NCBI GenBank assembly: GCA_000507305.1
Contig: DF241198.1
Coordinates: 1 to 64,000, forward strand
Length of the DNA stretch: 64,000 nt
From: Breviolum minutum Mf 1.05b.01
Taxonomy: Eukaryota > Sar > Dinophyceae > Suessiales > Symbiodiniaceae
Direction of reading: 5' to 3'
The notes beneath the pieces are model-generated. The model saw only the letters and a program-made list of their open reading frames with translations. It did no database searches and was not told the DNA's origin. A program made the position numbers and the translations under genes. Positions within the stretch are counted from its first letter, which is position 1. Each line of letters begins with the position of its first letter. Of this stretch, positions 1-13,300 are shown in pieces.

Positions 1-3000
1 GTATATATATATATATGCTATAAAACCTAATATGAAAATATCATCAATTGCAATATCAATCAGTCAATCAGGCTTCCCTTTTTTGTGATGCTTCTACCAC
101 TGGAAAAACCCAAGGAGCAAGTCCAGCTTCGTGTTCTACAGCTCGAGCAAGTCCAAACGCTCCGCGTCCAGCGAGGTTGGGATTCGATGATGAAATTTCG
201 GAATTTGGGAAAGGATGGGTTGCTTGGTTACACACCTTTACCGGACCAGGTCCAGATCGAGTCTTTCGGCTGGCTCAGAGAAGTCACCAGGTGCCAATGG
301 TGCCAATGACAAAAAAGAGATGGGAGCTGGTGCTATGTATTTCGCAGGGATTCACCTCTTACTTTCGAAATTGGCATCTGCGAGTGTATGGCAAGGGCTT
401 GAGAATGCAGTAATAAGATATGATGAAATACATTAATAAGCTTAGGTGCAACGTATATATAAGATCAATACCCCCTTGCCGCAGCAGCGCCAAGTCTTTT
501 GTTTGGAAATTATCCTGAACCCCCAATCACTGTTTGTTTGTTTGTTTGTTTGTTTGTTTGTTTGTTTGTTTGTTTCTTTATTCTTTTGTCTATTTATTTA
601 TTTATTTGTCTATATAATGATCTATTTGTCGAATTATTTATTCATTTATTTATTTCATACTCTCTAAATGTCGGAGGTTGCATCATTGAAGTAAGCATAC
701 TGTGATCTTGCAACTATCATTGGATAAATGCTGTGATGCACGTATGCGAAATGTCCACTTTAGATTTACTGTAGTTAAACAGGTTACCATTCTGCTGCAT
801 CAACGATGACAGCAATGCAGGATCTCGACTGAACTTCACCGAAAAGGCCCAAAGAGATTTGGCGGGAAACTCAATGTTCCAACACGATTTGGCCCAGTAC
901 TCTCTGAGCTACTATTTACAAATATCAAGACACATCAAGACAGTTTACAATAACAATAGTGGTACATGTGATATCATGTGATATCATCATGTTTCTTGAT
1001 GCATATAGTTTAATCACCATATAACCACCTCTCTTGATATATATATATATGTTTGATGAATTTGGGTGACTTGGTTTTGCATTTTTTTTCATACGCTTGT
1101 TTTAAACCCAGTCAAGGTCGAATTGATGCGGAGCAAAGACAAGCTGAGAGCTTATGCAGAACGACCCTTTAAGGCTCCCTTCAAAACTTGGAGAAAACGA
1201 CCCAATTTGACGTTTTCTTGCAGCAATTCCGTCAGGTGAAAAAATTCACGACGAAACCCTTCATTGAAAATCATGTTTTTTCAGATTTTTTTATTGATAT
1301 GTTGATCGAAGCTGCTTTTCTGTGGAATTTTTGCCTGAGGTATGCGAATCATGCATTGAAGCCTATGGTAATTTTCTTAGGAATGCATTCTTCCCACCTC
1401 AAATTCTGCTCACGGAGGTACCTGGTCGAAGTCTGCTCACTGGGAACCGTCTTTGCTTTGAGGCGCGATTGCGATAGATCTTAGTACCCGCCACCCGCGT
1501 GAAGAATGTGTTGCAATTTTGGTGATTCAAGTTGACACCAGCCATCCCAGCCATCACAGGACTTCCAGCATGCTCTGAAGGAGCTGCTCCAGGACACTGG
1601 TACAGTGGACCGTTGGATGTAATGGTATGAGATCAAAGATTTGAACATGTACTTTTGCAAGCCGTTTGAAACAGGTTTTTAATTTTCACCTCCTGGAAGC
1701 AACACCTCGGAAGTGTAAATTCGAACGGGTCCAAAGACCAGCACGACCAGCAAATGTGCGAACCATTTTTGATCATTTTTTATACAAGTTGAGTCCACCT
1801 GAAGCCTTCATTCGCCTATGTTCACCTCATTGATTTCAGGAGATGCCAAAAATTCTTCGAATGAACATACAGCCGCTAAGGTCATCTAAGGTCAATATCT
1901 TGAAACACATGTTTTTGGTGATGTGTTAACATCAAAGGGGGCATTTATCTTTAGTAGATTGTGTTTGTCTGTTTGTTTTTGATTTTTTGTCGCAATCTCT
2001 TCACCATTAGAATGATCATCAACAATTGCTTCATTCATGTTCGACCTGGTACATATCTCTGAAAACCAATGGGTAAGGTCGACAGCTTGAAATATTGACA
2101 TGGGTTTCTTGCTCCCTGCAATAGGGAGAAGATGAACTGAGATGAAGAAGAAACTTGGAAATTCCGATTCAGACTCAGCGATCACTTTCTGAATTGTTGT
2201 TGGGCCGACACCCCAAAATCTCAGTCTATTCTGAGTGGTTTTGACAAAAAAGGAGCGGTTGATACTCGTAGGAATCACATGCTTCACTGCCTGGCATCAG
2301 GAGCTTCACATCAGCGTGCCAGCAGACAAACAGATGCAGGTGCTACAAGAGTGGATGCGAAGGTTAGAAGAATGTAGACAAGCTGCAAGGATTGGATATG
2401 ACTAGATAATGGTAGTGAATATGTCACTATTCTCACATGATCCTTTCCTATGCATCCTTTCTCAATTCAGGTAATTACAGCATTGGTGGTAAAGATATGG
2501 GTCACTTTTTCCTTTTTCTGTCTCACACGGCAATGTCACAGCAGCAACTTGACTGGTGGCAGGCCCTGTTTGACAAGCACCGGGGAAGCAACGAAGGCCA
2601 TGAGAATCAGCTTTTGATTTGGCCTTGTTGGAATTCAAATCCCCGAAAACAACGGTGCGACACTTCCGGAAAGTGAAATATGACACAGATTGATTGTAGC
2701 GCCAACTACATCTAGTCAGAGTATTCATTGTGACTATGACATCATATTCACGGATGTTCACGGTGTGCAGAAGTGTCCTGCAAGACAGTTCTTTGGCGTT
2801 CGACAGGCGTCAGTTCAGAAGATTTTGAAGCATTGCTTTTTCGCTTGTTGTCAGTATCCCCAGTGCTAGATACTAGATCATATTGGGACGTCGTTGAATC
2901 AGGTTTTTCGTCGATCTCACAAGTCTCCTTTTTCATCACAGGGCCATGGTCAGGATTCTCGCCGCTTCTCAATCTCTTTGTACACGTCAATTCTGCATCA

Positions 3001-3954
3001 TTTGAAACCATACACAAATTTGTGTAGGGATGCATCATCACTCCCAGACAGAAGAACAGTTGATCAGTTGATCATGAGAAATATATGATATTACAAAAAT
3101 CTGTAACAGACTCATCACTTTCGAATTTCTCATGGACCATGAAAATCCCTCTCCCCAGCCGTTGAGTTGAGCCAACAACATGAGCCGCCAAGGTGCTTTT
3201 TGAGAGCCTCGGAGGAAGTCCGTGTGAATCCCGGAGCTGAGATTCGCTCCTGCTCCGAGGAGAGAAACTGGTCCAGGATGTTGATCATCAACGGGAGGTA
3301 CAAATTTTCAAATATATTTACGTATATTTCCTGGTTTCAATGATTAGTGATTAGTATAACTAGTTGACGACATATTATATGGGTTTATTGTATGATGATA
3401 TGCATTGATGTAATTGATACACTATAATAATGTTTGTTTTTCTTGTTTCGATTGCTGCAAGGTTGCCCAAAGTGGCATTTGGTCTTGTTTGCAAGGGGTG
3501 TTTTGCAACTGCCAGCAAACATTAGTTGCAATATGTTGCAATATCTTGAGCTGCTATTGTCGTTGGCATCTCCAAAGAGCAGGAACGCGACAAGCGATGG
3601 CGGCAGGAGTTTATTCAGAAGAATTCACAGAAGTAGTTTCCTTAGATGCTTCTTTGCTTGACGAGGGAACAGTCTAGGGAACCACTATAACCTTGCAGAA
3701 TTCGTGATGCGAAAAGACGATCCTGCAATCTTTTGAGAAAGGTTTCACGACATCTATGAGGCCTGGCCGGGTGCGGACCAATGTCTTAGAACATTTCAGA
3801 CGGATTTAGACTATTGACCACCTTTTTTGTGTCTTCATGTTGTAAAGGATTGGCCATCTCAAGTTGTTGAATCAAGATGTCATCAGGTGGAACCTTCCCC
3901 AAAACGGGCCCCAAGATGTCAACTCACGAGACCCGGTCCCTGCCGTTTGGCTAG
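1..3954. other. Gene-poor 5' region with weak exon candidates
   Basis: No protein family is recognisable here. Three stretches have an open frame of protein-like composition and could be exons: 85-309 on the plus strand, 2,462-3,041 on the minus strand (a polar, Ser/Lys/Glu-rich reading), and about 3,575-3,640 on the plus strand, which reads QERDKRWRQEFIQKNSQK and could be an N-terminal exon of the kinase that follows. None has a supporting motif, so they are listed only as candidates. The remainder is AT-rich spacer with short AT, TTTG and TTTA runs. Confidence 0.3.
533..612. repeat. TTTG/TTTA tetranucleotide microsatellite
   Basis: About ten consecutive TTTG units are followed, after a short break, by TTTA/TTTG units. 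It is plain simple sequence; open frames across it (repeated VCLF or SLFF readings) are artefacts. Confidence 0.9.
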
Positions 3955-6161
3955 GTGCAGAAACAGCTGGGCAAAGGCTCTTTTGGTACAGTGTATTTGG
4001 TCTCGCACAGGTGCCAACAAAAAGCTCCAGAAGCTCCATGATGCTGTTGCCACTTTGATGGTTGCTAATGGTTTGCTAATGGTTTGCCGGTGACTGGCAT
4101 GTGTTTTTTAATGTTTTTTTTAAAACATATTTTTTCCCTTGCTAGGACACAGGTGGACCAAAACAAGGCCAAACGCGCTGCGATCTCAGTCGTGCTGGGA
4201 GTTTTTTCAACGGCAGAGCACTGGGAGTCGATGGACGATCGGTCCATGCGTTTTTGAGGTTCGTGTTTGCAAGATGATTAGCAAGGCCAAGGTGCCCTGG
4301 AATTAAATGGCAAACTCACGGCGTTCACCAAATCGTAGATGTGACCATGATATTTTATTGATATTTTCATATGCCCCTATAGCCTATCCTACAAGAAACA
4401 AACCGATGGATTCTTAGAATATTCGTAGAACTGATTAGCTATTGCCTATCAGAAGTCCAGGCCAAGGAGGCGATGACAGAAGCCAAGGCGCGGAAATTGG
4501 GAACAAAAATCTTTGAAACAAGCGATGTGGCTATGTCAATATCATCCAAAATAGATTTCATATGATATCCATGTGTTTTGAATATAGTGTAGTACATCTA
4601 TGTACATCTCTCTTTTTCTTGGAGTCCCGATGGGAGTGCCAATCTACAACCTTTGAGGTGCGAGAGGAGTTTGCAGTCCTCAAACAACTTGATCATCCTC
4701 ATGTTCTCAGAATATTTGAGGCGTGGCGCTTTGAACTTGATTTCTTTCAAGTTACAGGCTCCTATGCAGACAAAAGATGACTTGATTCTGACACTGCCAC
4801 AAGCATATTTTAGTGATTACTCAATTTGACAACCATCGTCATTCGTATGTCAGTGTATCTCGATATATATATATATAATAATATATGTATTGATGAAGTC
4901 GGAGTGGTATTCTGACAAACCATCCTCCTGCGGCTGGTGCTGTGCAGGACTTTGAAGATGAGAAGTATTTCTACTTGGTCATGGACTGCACTTTTTTGTG
5001 ACGAATGCTCGTCCTGAACAACTAAGAAGATCAGAGTTTGTTGCATGTTGCCACTGCCAAACGACAGGAGCAGTGCCGTGGTGGCGATCTCGCAGAGTAT
5101 GTTTGAAGGGCCCAGCCTTTTGAAGGGGAGACGAGTAGCGAACAAAGTGAGTGAACTCGCAATGAACTCATGAAACCATCATGTAGTGGATTCTTACTAT
5201 ATGCAGAATTTATTTATTTTTGGAGTTTAGTCATGTTTGAACAGTTGGACATTCATTCATATCGTATATCGAATCACTTCTGAGTGACTTCGGGTGAGGT
5301 AAAATGTTTGGAGCCCATGGATGCCCAGTCTTATGAGTTCTGGGTTGCCAAGGCTGGGAACAAAAATCCCACCATCCCAACTTTGCCCAAGGTTTGGAAT
5401 GGATTTTTTGAGGCATAAGTTTTTTTTTTTTCTGAAAAAAAAACGCAGGTCGCAGAAAAAAACCCTCACCATTTACTACTAGTAGTATAAACAGTTGGAC
5501 ACCCGGAAAAAAACCCAGAACACTTTGGACACTTTTGGTTCACCAGCAGAACTTGGCTTCGCAGGTCATGCAGCACACTCTGTCTGCCATTGCTTATTGC
5601 CACTCCAAGGCTGTCATACACAAGGCGACGCAGCTACAGACAAAGTTAACAAAATGTGAACAATATGTATTATGCCACCACTTACAGAACCCTATGTTGT
5701 CAGAGCTAGACCAAATAACATAGAATGACTTGGAACGTATCTCCACCAAATCAAGAAGCACATTGGAAGAAAAGCCATTTTTTTTGTTTCGAACATTTTT
5801 TTTGCTTAGGATTGATTCTTTGATCAAGTCCTTCCCGTTGTGACAGTTTTTCATGCACCTTTTAAAAATTTCATGCTCATGTAATTCCAATGCATGTCCA
5901 GATTTGAGAATTTTTAGCAGGATCTGAAGCCAGAGAACGTGATGTTGTCCACCACCCGGGACTGTCCATTGCGGTGGGAATTTGGGCTCGCGATGGCGTG
6001 AGGGTTGATGGATGTTGATGCGTCATTCATGCACTGAGAGCTGATCCTATAGGACACGCCAGTGGCACAAATGCACGTTGCTGCTTGGTTGCATCTACTG
6101 TTTGTCCCACCGGTTATCAAGAAGTGTTACGACTACTAGGAAGTGTTGGTATTTCCACTGC

Positions 6162-6233
<72 letters not shown>

Positions 6234-6273
6234 GCATCACCATCACCATCATCACCATCATCACCATCATCAC

Positions 6274-6317
<44 letters not shown>

Positions 6318-6327
6318 CCATCATCAC

Positions 6328-6381
<54 letters not shown>

Positions 6382-9300
6382 GTGTTTCTACAATTCTCAT
6401 TGTTTGTAGACTTAAAACCCTATTCCAGTTTGCTTTGAATTGCACAAAACACATGCAGCGATCCAGCCTGTATGGCTGCATATGATCGACCACAAAGACC
6501 TGATGTTGCAGAAAGTGGGTATACAATACAGTCCTGCAGATCTTGGCCTGAAGCACCTGGATGGATCGCGGATGTTGGAATGTTGATGATTATATAATCG
6601 AAAAATAACGGGGTGAAGAACACAAGATGATGTGGTATTAGGAGAATGTACTCAAAAAGGACATCCAACAGTGCCTGCGTCAATTTCAAGTGACTACTCC
6701 TCGTGGCCATGGATCCAGTGTCGCCTACGGTTTTGGGTGACGTGGTGGTCCCATTTCGTACAAAGTCTGGTGGTATCATGGCTTGGCGGTTCCTATTTTG
6801 TGCCCACATTGTCTGTGATGCCTGCAATTTGTACATGATGTGGTTCCAAAACTGGGGAAGTTTCCAATACTAAGTAACTCAAAACGATTAGCGGTTGATC
6901 ATTTTGGTAGAAATTCTGGTATAGTTCAATAGATTTGGGTCCTTGTGAATGCATTTTCCTGCAAAGGTTGTGGTGGACTTTGGACTTGCAGAGGCTGGTG
7001 GTTACAGGAAGGTTTAGTTAAGCGTAGATTCAATCCAGGCCGTGCTTGCCAAGTTTTTTGTATCCTATTTGAATTTGTTTTATAAATGTTTTGTTCTATA
7101 TTTTCAGTTGCAAGTGTAGAATGTCAAAAGAAAAATAGACTATGTCTGTTGTTTTTTTTGTGTTGGTAGATTCCACATTTTGATATTGGTCCCAATCAAC
7201 ATCCCATCCAGTTAACGAGGAAACTCGACTTCAAAAAACCTGCAACATTCACAATGACCCATTGATCGGGACTCACTGCAAACGTCATAGGGGAACCATT
7301 GTGGTTGAAACGTGTGGGGTCAACAAAGATGCTTTGCTGGTAGCTTGAGTTCCCATCAAATACATCCAACATGTTTTACAACATGAATCTAGATATATCA
7401 TGACTCATGTCGTATCTTTTTGTATGTGTATTCCAAATACTAAATATGTCTTTCAGTTGCTGCCTACGGGCCCCTTTGGAACTGGAGGTTTTTGCCAGAT
7501 CCACCGACCGGAGCGATGTTGTGCAGATGCCTCAGCTGACATTCGCGGCGGCTGGGAGCCGCGTGGGAAACATCCAACCGACTCCGTCGGTTGCCGAGGT
7601 CGGGAACTCCGCCGTACATGGCTCCGGAGGCCGTAAAACCCATGGGTTTTTTTGTCGGGGCGATGATGTTGGATGATGCGCTAAAATGGAATATGTTTTT
7701 TTTTCGGCTGACATCCAGGTGTGGCAAGGAAATTTCAGCAAGAGTTGCGATGTGTGGTTCGAACCCAAGCCATTCATTGATGGGATTGCTGCGAAACTTG
7801 ATCAGTTGGAACCTGATGATTGTAATTTACGTTTTTAGCATTGAACTGATGTGGACATCAAGGCTCTACCCTACAAGGTCCTCTATCTTGCTGTGTAGCA
7901 CACTTCCCAGTGCCGTTTTTCCCTGAGGTCTGCCGGTTGTATGCTATTTTTCCTCCTCTCTGGGCGTCTTCCTTTTGTGGCAGCCACTGTCAAGGATCCT
8001 GATTGACCATCATATGCTGCAGTGCTTGATAAAGATATCAGTCTTTGAACAAGTTAGTTGGACATGGTGGACATTTTGTTTTCCCAGATAGAATTTGAAG
8101 TTTTTCAGTCAGTACTCAAACCTCTTGCCTAGGCTAGCCAGAACAGGAATATATTGTATGTTGGTTTTATGTCTGGCTATATGCTACAGGATGCCATAAG
8201 TGTCTGCTAATGATGCTAATGAACTGCGTCATGGACTTGGATGCACACAGCACCCGTGAGGAATTTCCAAAAGCACTTCGGCAAGAGCCAGATTGGGTTG
8301 GTCGCTTAAACCGCAGTGCAGCCATGCACACATACAGCAGCAGATGCTGCAGTTTTGGCTTAGCATCTAGGGTTAAGGGTTTGCAATTTTAGATAGCACG
8401 GATGTTACACCAAAAAAAACTCTTCCAAATGTCATCTTGATTTACATGATTTCCAAGGTAGATTACATTCGGGTCATGTTTGTGACATTTTGTATCAACT
8501 GAGTCCTGCTGTTGGTCAGGCCGCAATGGGAGGAGCGACTATCGAAGCACAGCAGATTTGTAGGCAGCGGACCTGAGTTTCACATGTGTTGCAAACGTGT
8601 GACTGGAATCAACGGTAACATAGTGGATTCTAAGAACATCTAAGAATCTAAAATAGAATAGATCCAATACGCACTTGTCTTTGCTAAGATGATTTCTGGT
8701 GTGCTTTGTGATGTTGTGAGTCTTGTTTGGCATCAGCAGAGGCATGGTGTTCGTATAATGGAACGTTGATTGAGTTCTCCTTAAAGTTGATGTTACAGTT
8801 AGAGTAGGCCTTGCCTATGTCCTGGCCCCATAGCCCAGAGGGGTATAACCCCAGATTTAAGGGCATATTATACCCCAAAATCTATCTTAAGGGCAGGACA
8901 TAGGCAAGGCCTACCTAATAGAAAATAGCAAGTAATATATAAGGGTCGTCCTGTGTAAATTTTTTAATGGTATTTTTTGTAGTATGTTTTTTTTGTTATT
9001 TTGCTTTGTCCTGCTTGTCAGAAGGTTTTGAAAGAAAGCGCTCACGCAAGCCCTTGCAACAGCAACGGCGGTTTTTTAATTATTCATTTTTTTGGGATAT
9101 CTCAGAAAATTAAATAGCAATGACCTCACTGAAAAGTGGAGTGCCGAAATGCACAGGTCATAGTTATTCAATTTTTTTGGTCGAGAGGGAGTTCGACTAC
9201 ATGAAATCGACATGGTTGTCATCAAAGAGAATGCCCCCCAACAGAACGAGGAGCTGCCTTGTCTGGCGTTTCGAAGCTCAGCTGTAATCAACCTGGAGAA

Positions 9301-10320
9301 CTTTGTGCAAGACCTCGGCCAAACGACCTTGATCGAAGTGATGTGTTCGCCAGAGCTGACAAACAGAAAGTGGCACCAGTTGCGTGGTCAGGCGAACCTG
9401 GCCTCTAAAATAGGGGGAAATGCTATCGTCCTGTTCAATGGCAGTGAGCGAATGTTGTCTAGTTTTCCAAGGAGAACGTTTTCTCGTTTGAAAAACAGCT
9501 GTTGAAGAAGCGCGCTCAGAAGTTTGAGGAGGAGAAGCAAAAGGCTGAGGAGGAGAAGCAAAAGGCTGAGGCTGAACTGCAGGCTCAGATTGCTCAGCTG
9601 AAGCAACAATTGATGACGATGCAAGAACACTTGGGTTTTGAACATGAGCCCGAAGCTGGGAAGTAGCGTTTCACCAACTGGCTTATCAGATTGACGGCTC
9701 CAGTCAAGGCTGGTGAGTTGAAAGGATCCGGGCTGAGGTTGGAAGGAGGGGTTTGGGGTCAGGATTTGCGAGGTTGGTTTTGAATAGATGATATTTTACT
9801 ACGTACAAAAAATATCATAAGTTTTTCTATAATACTTACTATTTTCTATCTACCTAGCCTTGCCTATGTCCCGCCGTTAAGATAGATTTTTGGGGTATGA
9901 TATGCCCATAAATCTGGGGTTATACCCCTCTGGGCTATGGGGCTATACCCCAGACCTATGGGCTAGGACATAGGCAAGGCCTACTTTAACTGTTACATGT
10001 GTCACCTCGTGGGCCAGTATGGGACAACCCGGGTAGCCGGGCCGCCGGGCCTTTTCTCAAACACCCCATTAACATCTGGTTCTGTTCGGATTTTTGGAGC
10101 TTTTGTTTTCCACCCTATGACATACGACACCAATGGATTGCAGGGCAGGTGGATGAATGGTCTTACCACACTGTAGACTGTAGACATCTATACACTATAT
10201 CCATCTATGATATGATATGTAAATATATGTCCTTTTGGTGTCCTCAGTTGATTTCCTGAGGCAGATGCTTCAAAAAAAGGAGCATCAACGGCCAACCGCA
10301 CAGAGCTGTTTGAAAGATAG
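3955..10320 (+). CDS. Serine/threonine protein kinase, CDPK/CAMK-like, multi-exon
   Basis: Protein kinase catalytic domain spread over about 14 short exons. In order: glycine loop KQLGKGSFGTVYLVSHR (3,955-4,010); helix C EEFAVLKQLDHPHVLRIFEA (about 4,655-4,730); hinge FEDEKYFYLVMD (about 4,951-4,990) and CRGGDLAE (about 5,050-5,098); helix E LSAIAYCHSKAVIHK (about 5,540-5,628); catalytic loop DLKPENVML (from 5,921); VVVDFGLAE (from 6,967); activation segment GTPPYMAPEAV (about 7,600-7,635); FSKSCDVW (from 7,719); GCMLFFLLSGRLPF (about 7,927-7,990); EEFPKALRQEPDW (about 8,255-8,300); LRQMLQKKEHQRPTAQSC (10,248-10,320). The order and residues are diagnostic of an active Ser/Thr kinase phosphorylating protein substrates with ATP. 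HRD is replaced by HKD. The exon with the ATP-binding lysine was not securely found (4,145-4,200 is a candidate), and neither terminus is defined. Introns contain a TCA microsatellite and a 1.2-kb transposon. No EF-hands were found immediately downstream, so CDPK identity is only a resemblance. Confidence 0.9.
6162..6381. repeat. TCA trinucleotide microsatellite (about 220 bases)
   Basis: Near-pure TCA/CAT repeat with scattered CAC variants, lying in the kinase intron between the catalytic-loop and DFG exons. It produces poly-His, poly-Ser, poly-Ile, poly-Asp and poly-Met frames, all of which are artefacts. Confidence 0.97.
8788..9998. mobile_element. 1.2-kb transposon with long foldback inverted ends
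   Basis: The two ends, about 8,788-8,942 and 9,841-9,998, are inverted copies of each other over roughly 150 bases with small indels. The outer edge reads ATGTTACAGTTAGAGTAGGCC on the left (shown here as 21 letters less the first A in matching) and its near-inverse on the right. Each end is itself a palindrome: TAGGCCTTGCCTATGTCC opens it and the inverse closes it about 110 bases later. Between the ends lies a broken open frame with a coiled-coil tail. The whole unit sits in an intron of the kinase. No clear target-site duplication could be fixed. Long inverted ends with nested palindromes fit a foldback or MITE-derived DNA transposon; the superfamily is not assigned. Confidence 0.75.
9212..9666 (+). 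pseudogene. Frameshifted ORF inside the 1.2-kb transposon, coiled-coil C-terminus
   Basis: A first frame (9,212-9,505) encodes a globular-looking segment (VQDLGQTTLIEVMCSPEL and KWHQLRGQANLASKIGG) that is open further upstream as well. The reading then has to change frame near 9,463 to continue into a heptad-rich segment containing FEEEKQKAEEEKQKAEAEL and QIAQLKQQLMTMQEH, ending at TAG 9,664-9,666. Either a frameshift or an unrecognised small intron separates the halves. The position between the inverted ends suggests it belongs to, or was captured by, the element. No DDE motif is visible and no function is assigned. Confidence 0.5.
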
Positions 10321-13300
10321 GTGCCATCCCTGCAGCCGCGAGGGCAGTGACGGTTTTGAGTGTGTGCGAATGTTCGTGAGACTTGTGCCATTTGTTCGGA
10401 AACTGCCAACAACCCCCATGGTACTGTTGTTCTGATTTGGCCATGTTTCATCCCATCTCCCTGCTGATCTTGCCGGTTGTTGGACTCGAGAGATTGATGC
10501 AATCCGCAGCCCACTAGCTCTGTGGGCTGGTTGTTTGTGAAATGAACGAAACGCCATGATGATCCATGGCAATGCACCCGGCCATAATATGTGTGACCCT
10601 CTGGTGGTTTCACGCTGAAGCTCTGCGCTGCTTGGCAGGGGGTAGAATGCCAAGGGTGTCGAAAGCAGTGTACAATGTCGTACGTAGACTTAGAAACCAG
10701 TACGCAAACTGACTTGCAAAGCCATCTCCAAAATATGCTAGCTTGAAAGAACAGAGAATGCAGCAAGTGCAAAAAGTAATAGAATCACAGAAAAGAAGGG
10801 CTTTTGCCCATTCCTGCAATGGTTTGCAGTTTGCAGTGTTTTCTCCTTTTAATCAAATCAGGATTGAGACTCCCTTTTGGCGTGCTATCATTGAAATTAT
10901 TTTTGCCCTAATGAAATCATAGTCCTGATCGATCAGAGCTTGCTGACCTTCAGCCGGGCAAAAATCCTAGCTGGATTACCAGTCTGTCACTGCTTGCCCA
11001 AGCTGAGGTTTTCAAGACTACTCGCCCCGGGGAAGTGTACAGAAGTGCAGGAAGGGCGTGCACACATTTCTGAGGTGCACAAGTCATGGGCACTGGAAAG
11101 ACATTGCATCCCACTTTTGTTTTTTGAAATCTTTTGAATCGCGCTGAGAACCTTCCCCCAAAGGCAAATTGTTGATTCATAGCAGGGATGATGGACGTGT
11201 CCTGCTCTTGCTGGAAGGTTTTCGGACGGAGGCTGTTTCCAGCACCTTTCTTGGCGTGGTCTCCCACGTACTGCTGAAGATTCCTTGGACTATCAGCAGA
11301 AAGGATGTCCATTTGCAGTGTCTTTGCTGCACAGATCCGCTTCTCTGGTACAGAATCAAAACGTATCGACGATCGATGCCCTTGGTTTGATTTGAATTTA
11401 AGCGGAAGATGCAATATATGCTATCAAATTTAGTTTAACTGTTTCTTGAGCAACAACCTTCCAGGGTAGGCAATCATAATATCAACATTGTTGAAGATTG
11501 AAGGCAATGTGTTGATTGTGTTGCATGAACATGATCATTGTATAATGTACACCCCGGTGGAAGAAAAGGATCACTTCCCACAATCCGAGGCCTTAAACCA
11601 TGAAAACAAGCTCCGGCGGCAGTTGCTAGTTTGGCACCTTGGCGCTTCATTGTTTTTGTGGACACAACGAATACCGGCCATACCAGCCGATGCACAGCGG
11701 AGAGAACTGAAGGTACCGTGCTCAATCCCTGGGCTGCTTCATGCTGCTGTGGAAGAATGGTCTTACCTCAGCATCCTACAAGCAACGCTTCTGTCCTTCA
11801 GGGCAACTGCGAGGCCGAAGGGCTGTGGACGTGCGGAAGGTACCTTGGACAAGGTGGCCTAAGGGTACCAGGTAGCATATCGTTTCGAATCATGTCATGT
11901 TTGACTATGTCAGACATGTCATATCAGGACTTTTTGATAGTTTCTGGACAATCTTTACCAGTAGTTTATGGTATCTAATAACATGGATATTGACAATATA
12001 TGAAAATATACGAAATATGATTGGCACAAATATACGAGATATTGATATAGCAGGCGGCACGCATATTCCTGTACCTGGCGCCAAGGAACTGCTCAGCACT
12101 CAAGTGACGATGCAAGGCTCAGGGAAGGAAGGGGTTCCACCCTTCTCTGTAAGCAGCTCGTTGGCACTGTTCAGTTTGAGTGACGGGAAATGAAAGGACT
12201 GACTTGTGAAGACTTGAACTTTTGGCTCTTGCTTGCTCTTAGAATAGACAAAGATAACGACAGCTTGAACCAAACTCTTTTGGGATTGCCAGACAACGCT
12301 TCAGAAACAACGAGTTTTTGTCTTTTTGTTTTTGTTTCATTCCTAATACTGTAAGTTTTTTTTGCTTTCCTCAGCCGCTGGGTTTTTTGTTTTTGCCGCT
12401 TTTGTGGCTTCCAACTTGTATGGCTTTTGTGGCTTGTGCGGCTTCTGCGACTTTTGGCTTCTGGCTCTTGTGGCTTTTGCCTTTTATTTTGCTTTGGCTA
12501 TGCTGACGTGGAAGAGTATCTGCTTGTTAATCCAATTTGTTGCATATTTCAACCTTTGTAGTTTTATCACGAAGACATTGAGCTGGACGAAGACAACAGA
12601 ATCAAAAGGAAGGACACCCAACGAGCAACGCACCAACAAGAGCAATTACAATCACAAGAACGGTAACAAAAACAACAGCAGCAAGAACGAGAACACCAAG
12701 AACAAGAACGACGAGAACAACAAGAAATGCAAGAACTGCAAGAATAGGAACAATCAGAAAAACAAGAGCAACCAGAACAACGAGGACACCAAGGACAACA
12801 AGAAAAAACAACGAGAACACCAAGAACATATCATAAGAATATATAAGAAAAATGGCATGAAGAATAATGTAACCAACAACACCACCAACAGCAACAGCAG
12901 GAACAGCAACACACAAACAAATTGTTTTCAACATCATGATAGGCAAGAAGCAGGATACGAACAAGTAAAAGACAAGGCAGCGGTGGTTGTGGGCCTGGGA
13001 GGGGAGGTGCTGCGCCCTGCGACTCCACAGCAAGAAAACAGGAACAGAAGCAAAGCCCAACCACAAGATGGTCTACAGTAACACACAATCAATAAGCCAG
13101 GGCATAATAAAGGAACGTCACACAAACATGAAGTCGGAGAAAAGGCAATGATATTTAGCAACACGAAAAACGCCAAACATGCGATAAGATTCAAGAAGAG
13201 CACGGAGATTACAGAAAAAGAAAACCTAGGAACATCCAGAAAAAACAGTCAGGAATCAGGAATCCAAGGACAAACATAGAAACAAAACTATCTCAAAAAA

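Noticed and set aside
533..705. Hydrophobic ORF possibly encoding a membrane segment (FVCLFVCLF)
   Set aside because: TTTG simple repeat.
6078..6556. Long poly-His, poly-Ser, poly-Ile, poly-Asp and poly-Met frames on both strands
   Set aside because: All derive from the TCA microsatellite in a kinase intron.
10188..10819. Minus-strand ORFs of 69-194 codons
   Set aside because: They shadow the kinase exon at 10,248-10,320 and spacer; no motif and no supporting splice signals.
12362..13081. 239-codon Asn/Lys-rich ORF
   Set aside because: Lies across a degenerate AAC/GAA tract; no motif, and the opposite strand is equally open.
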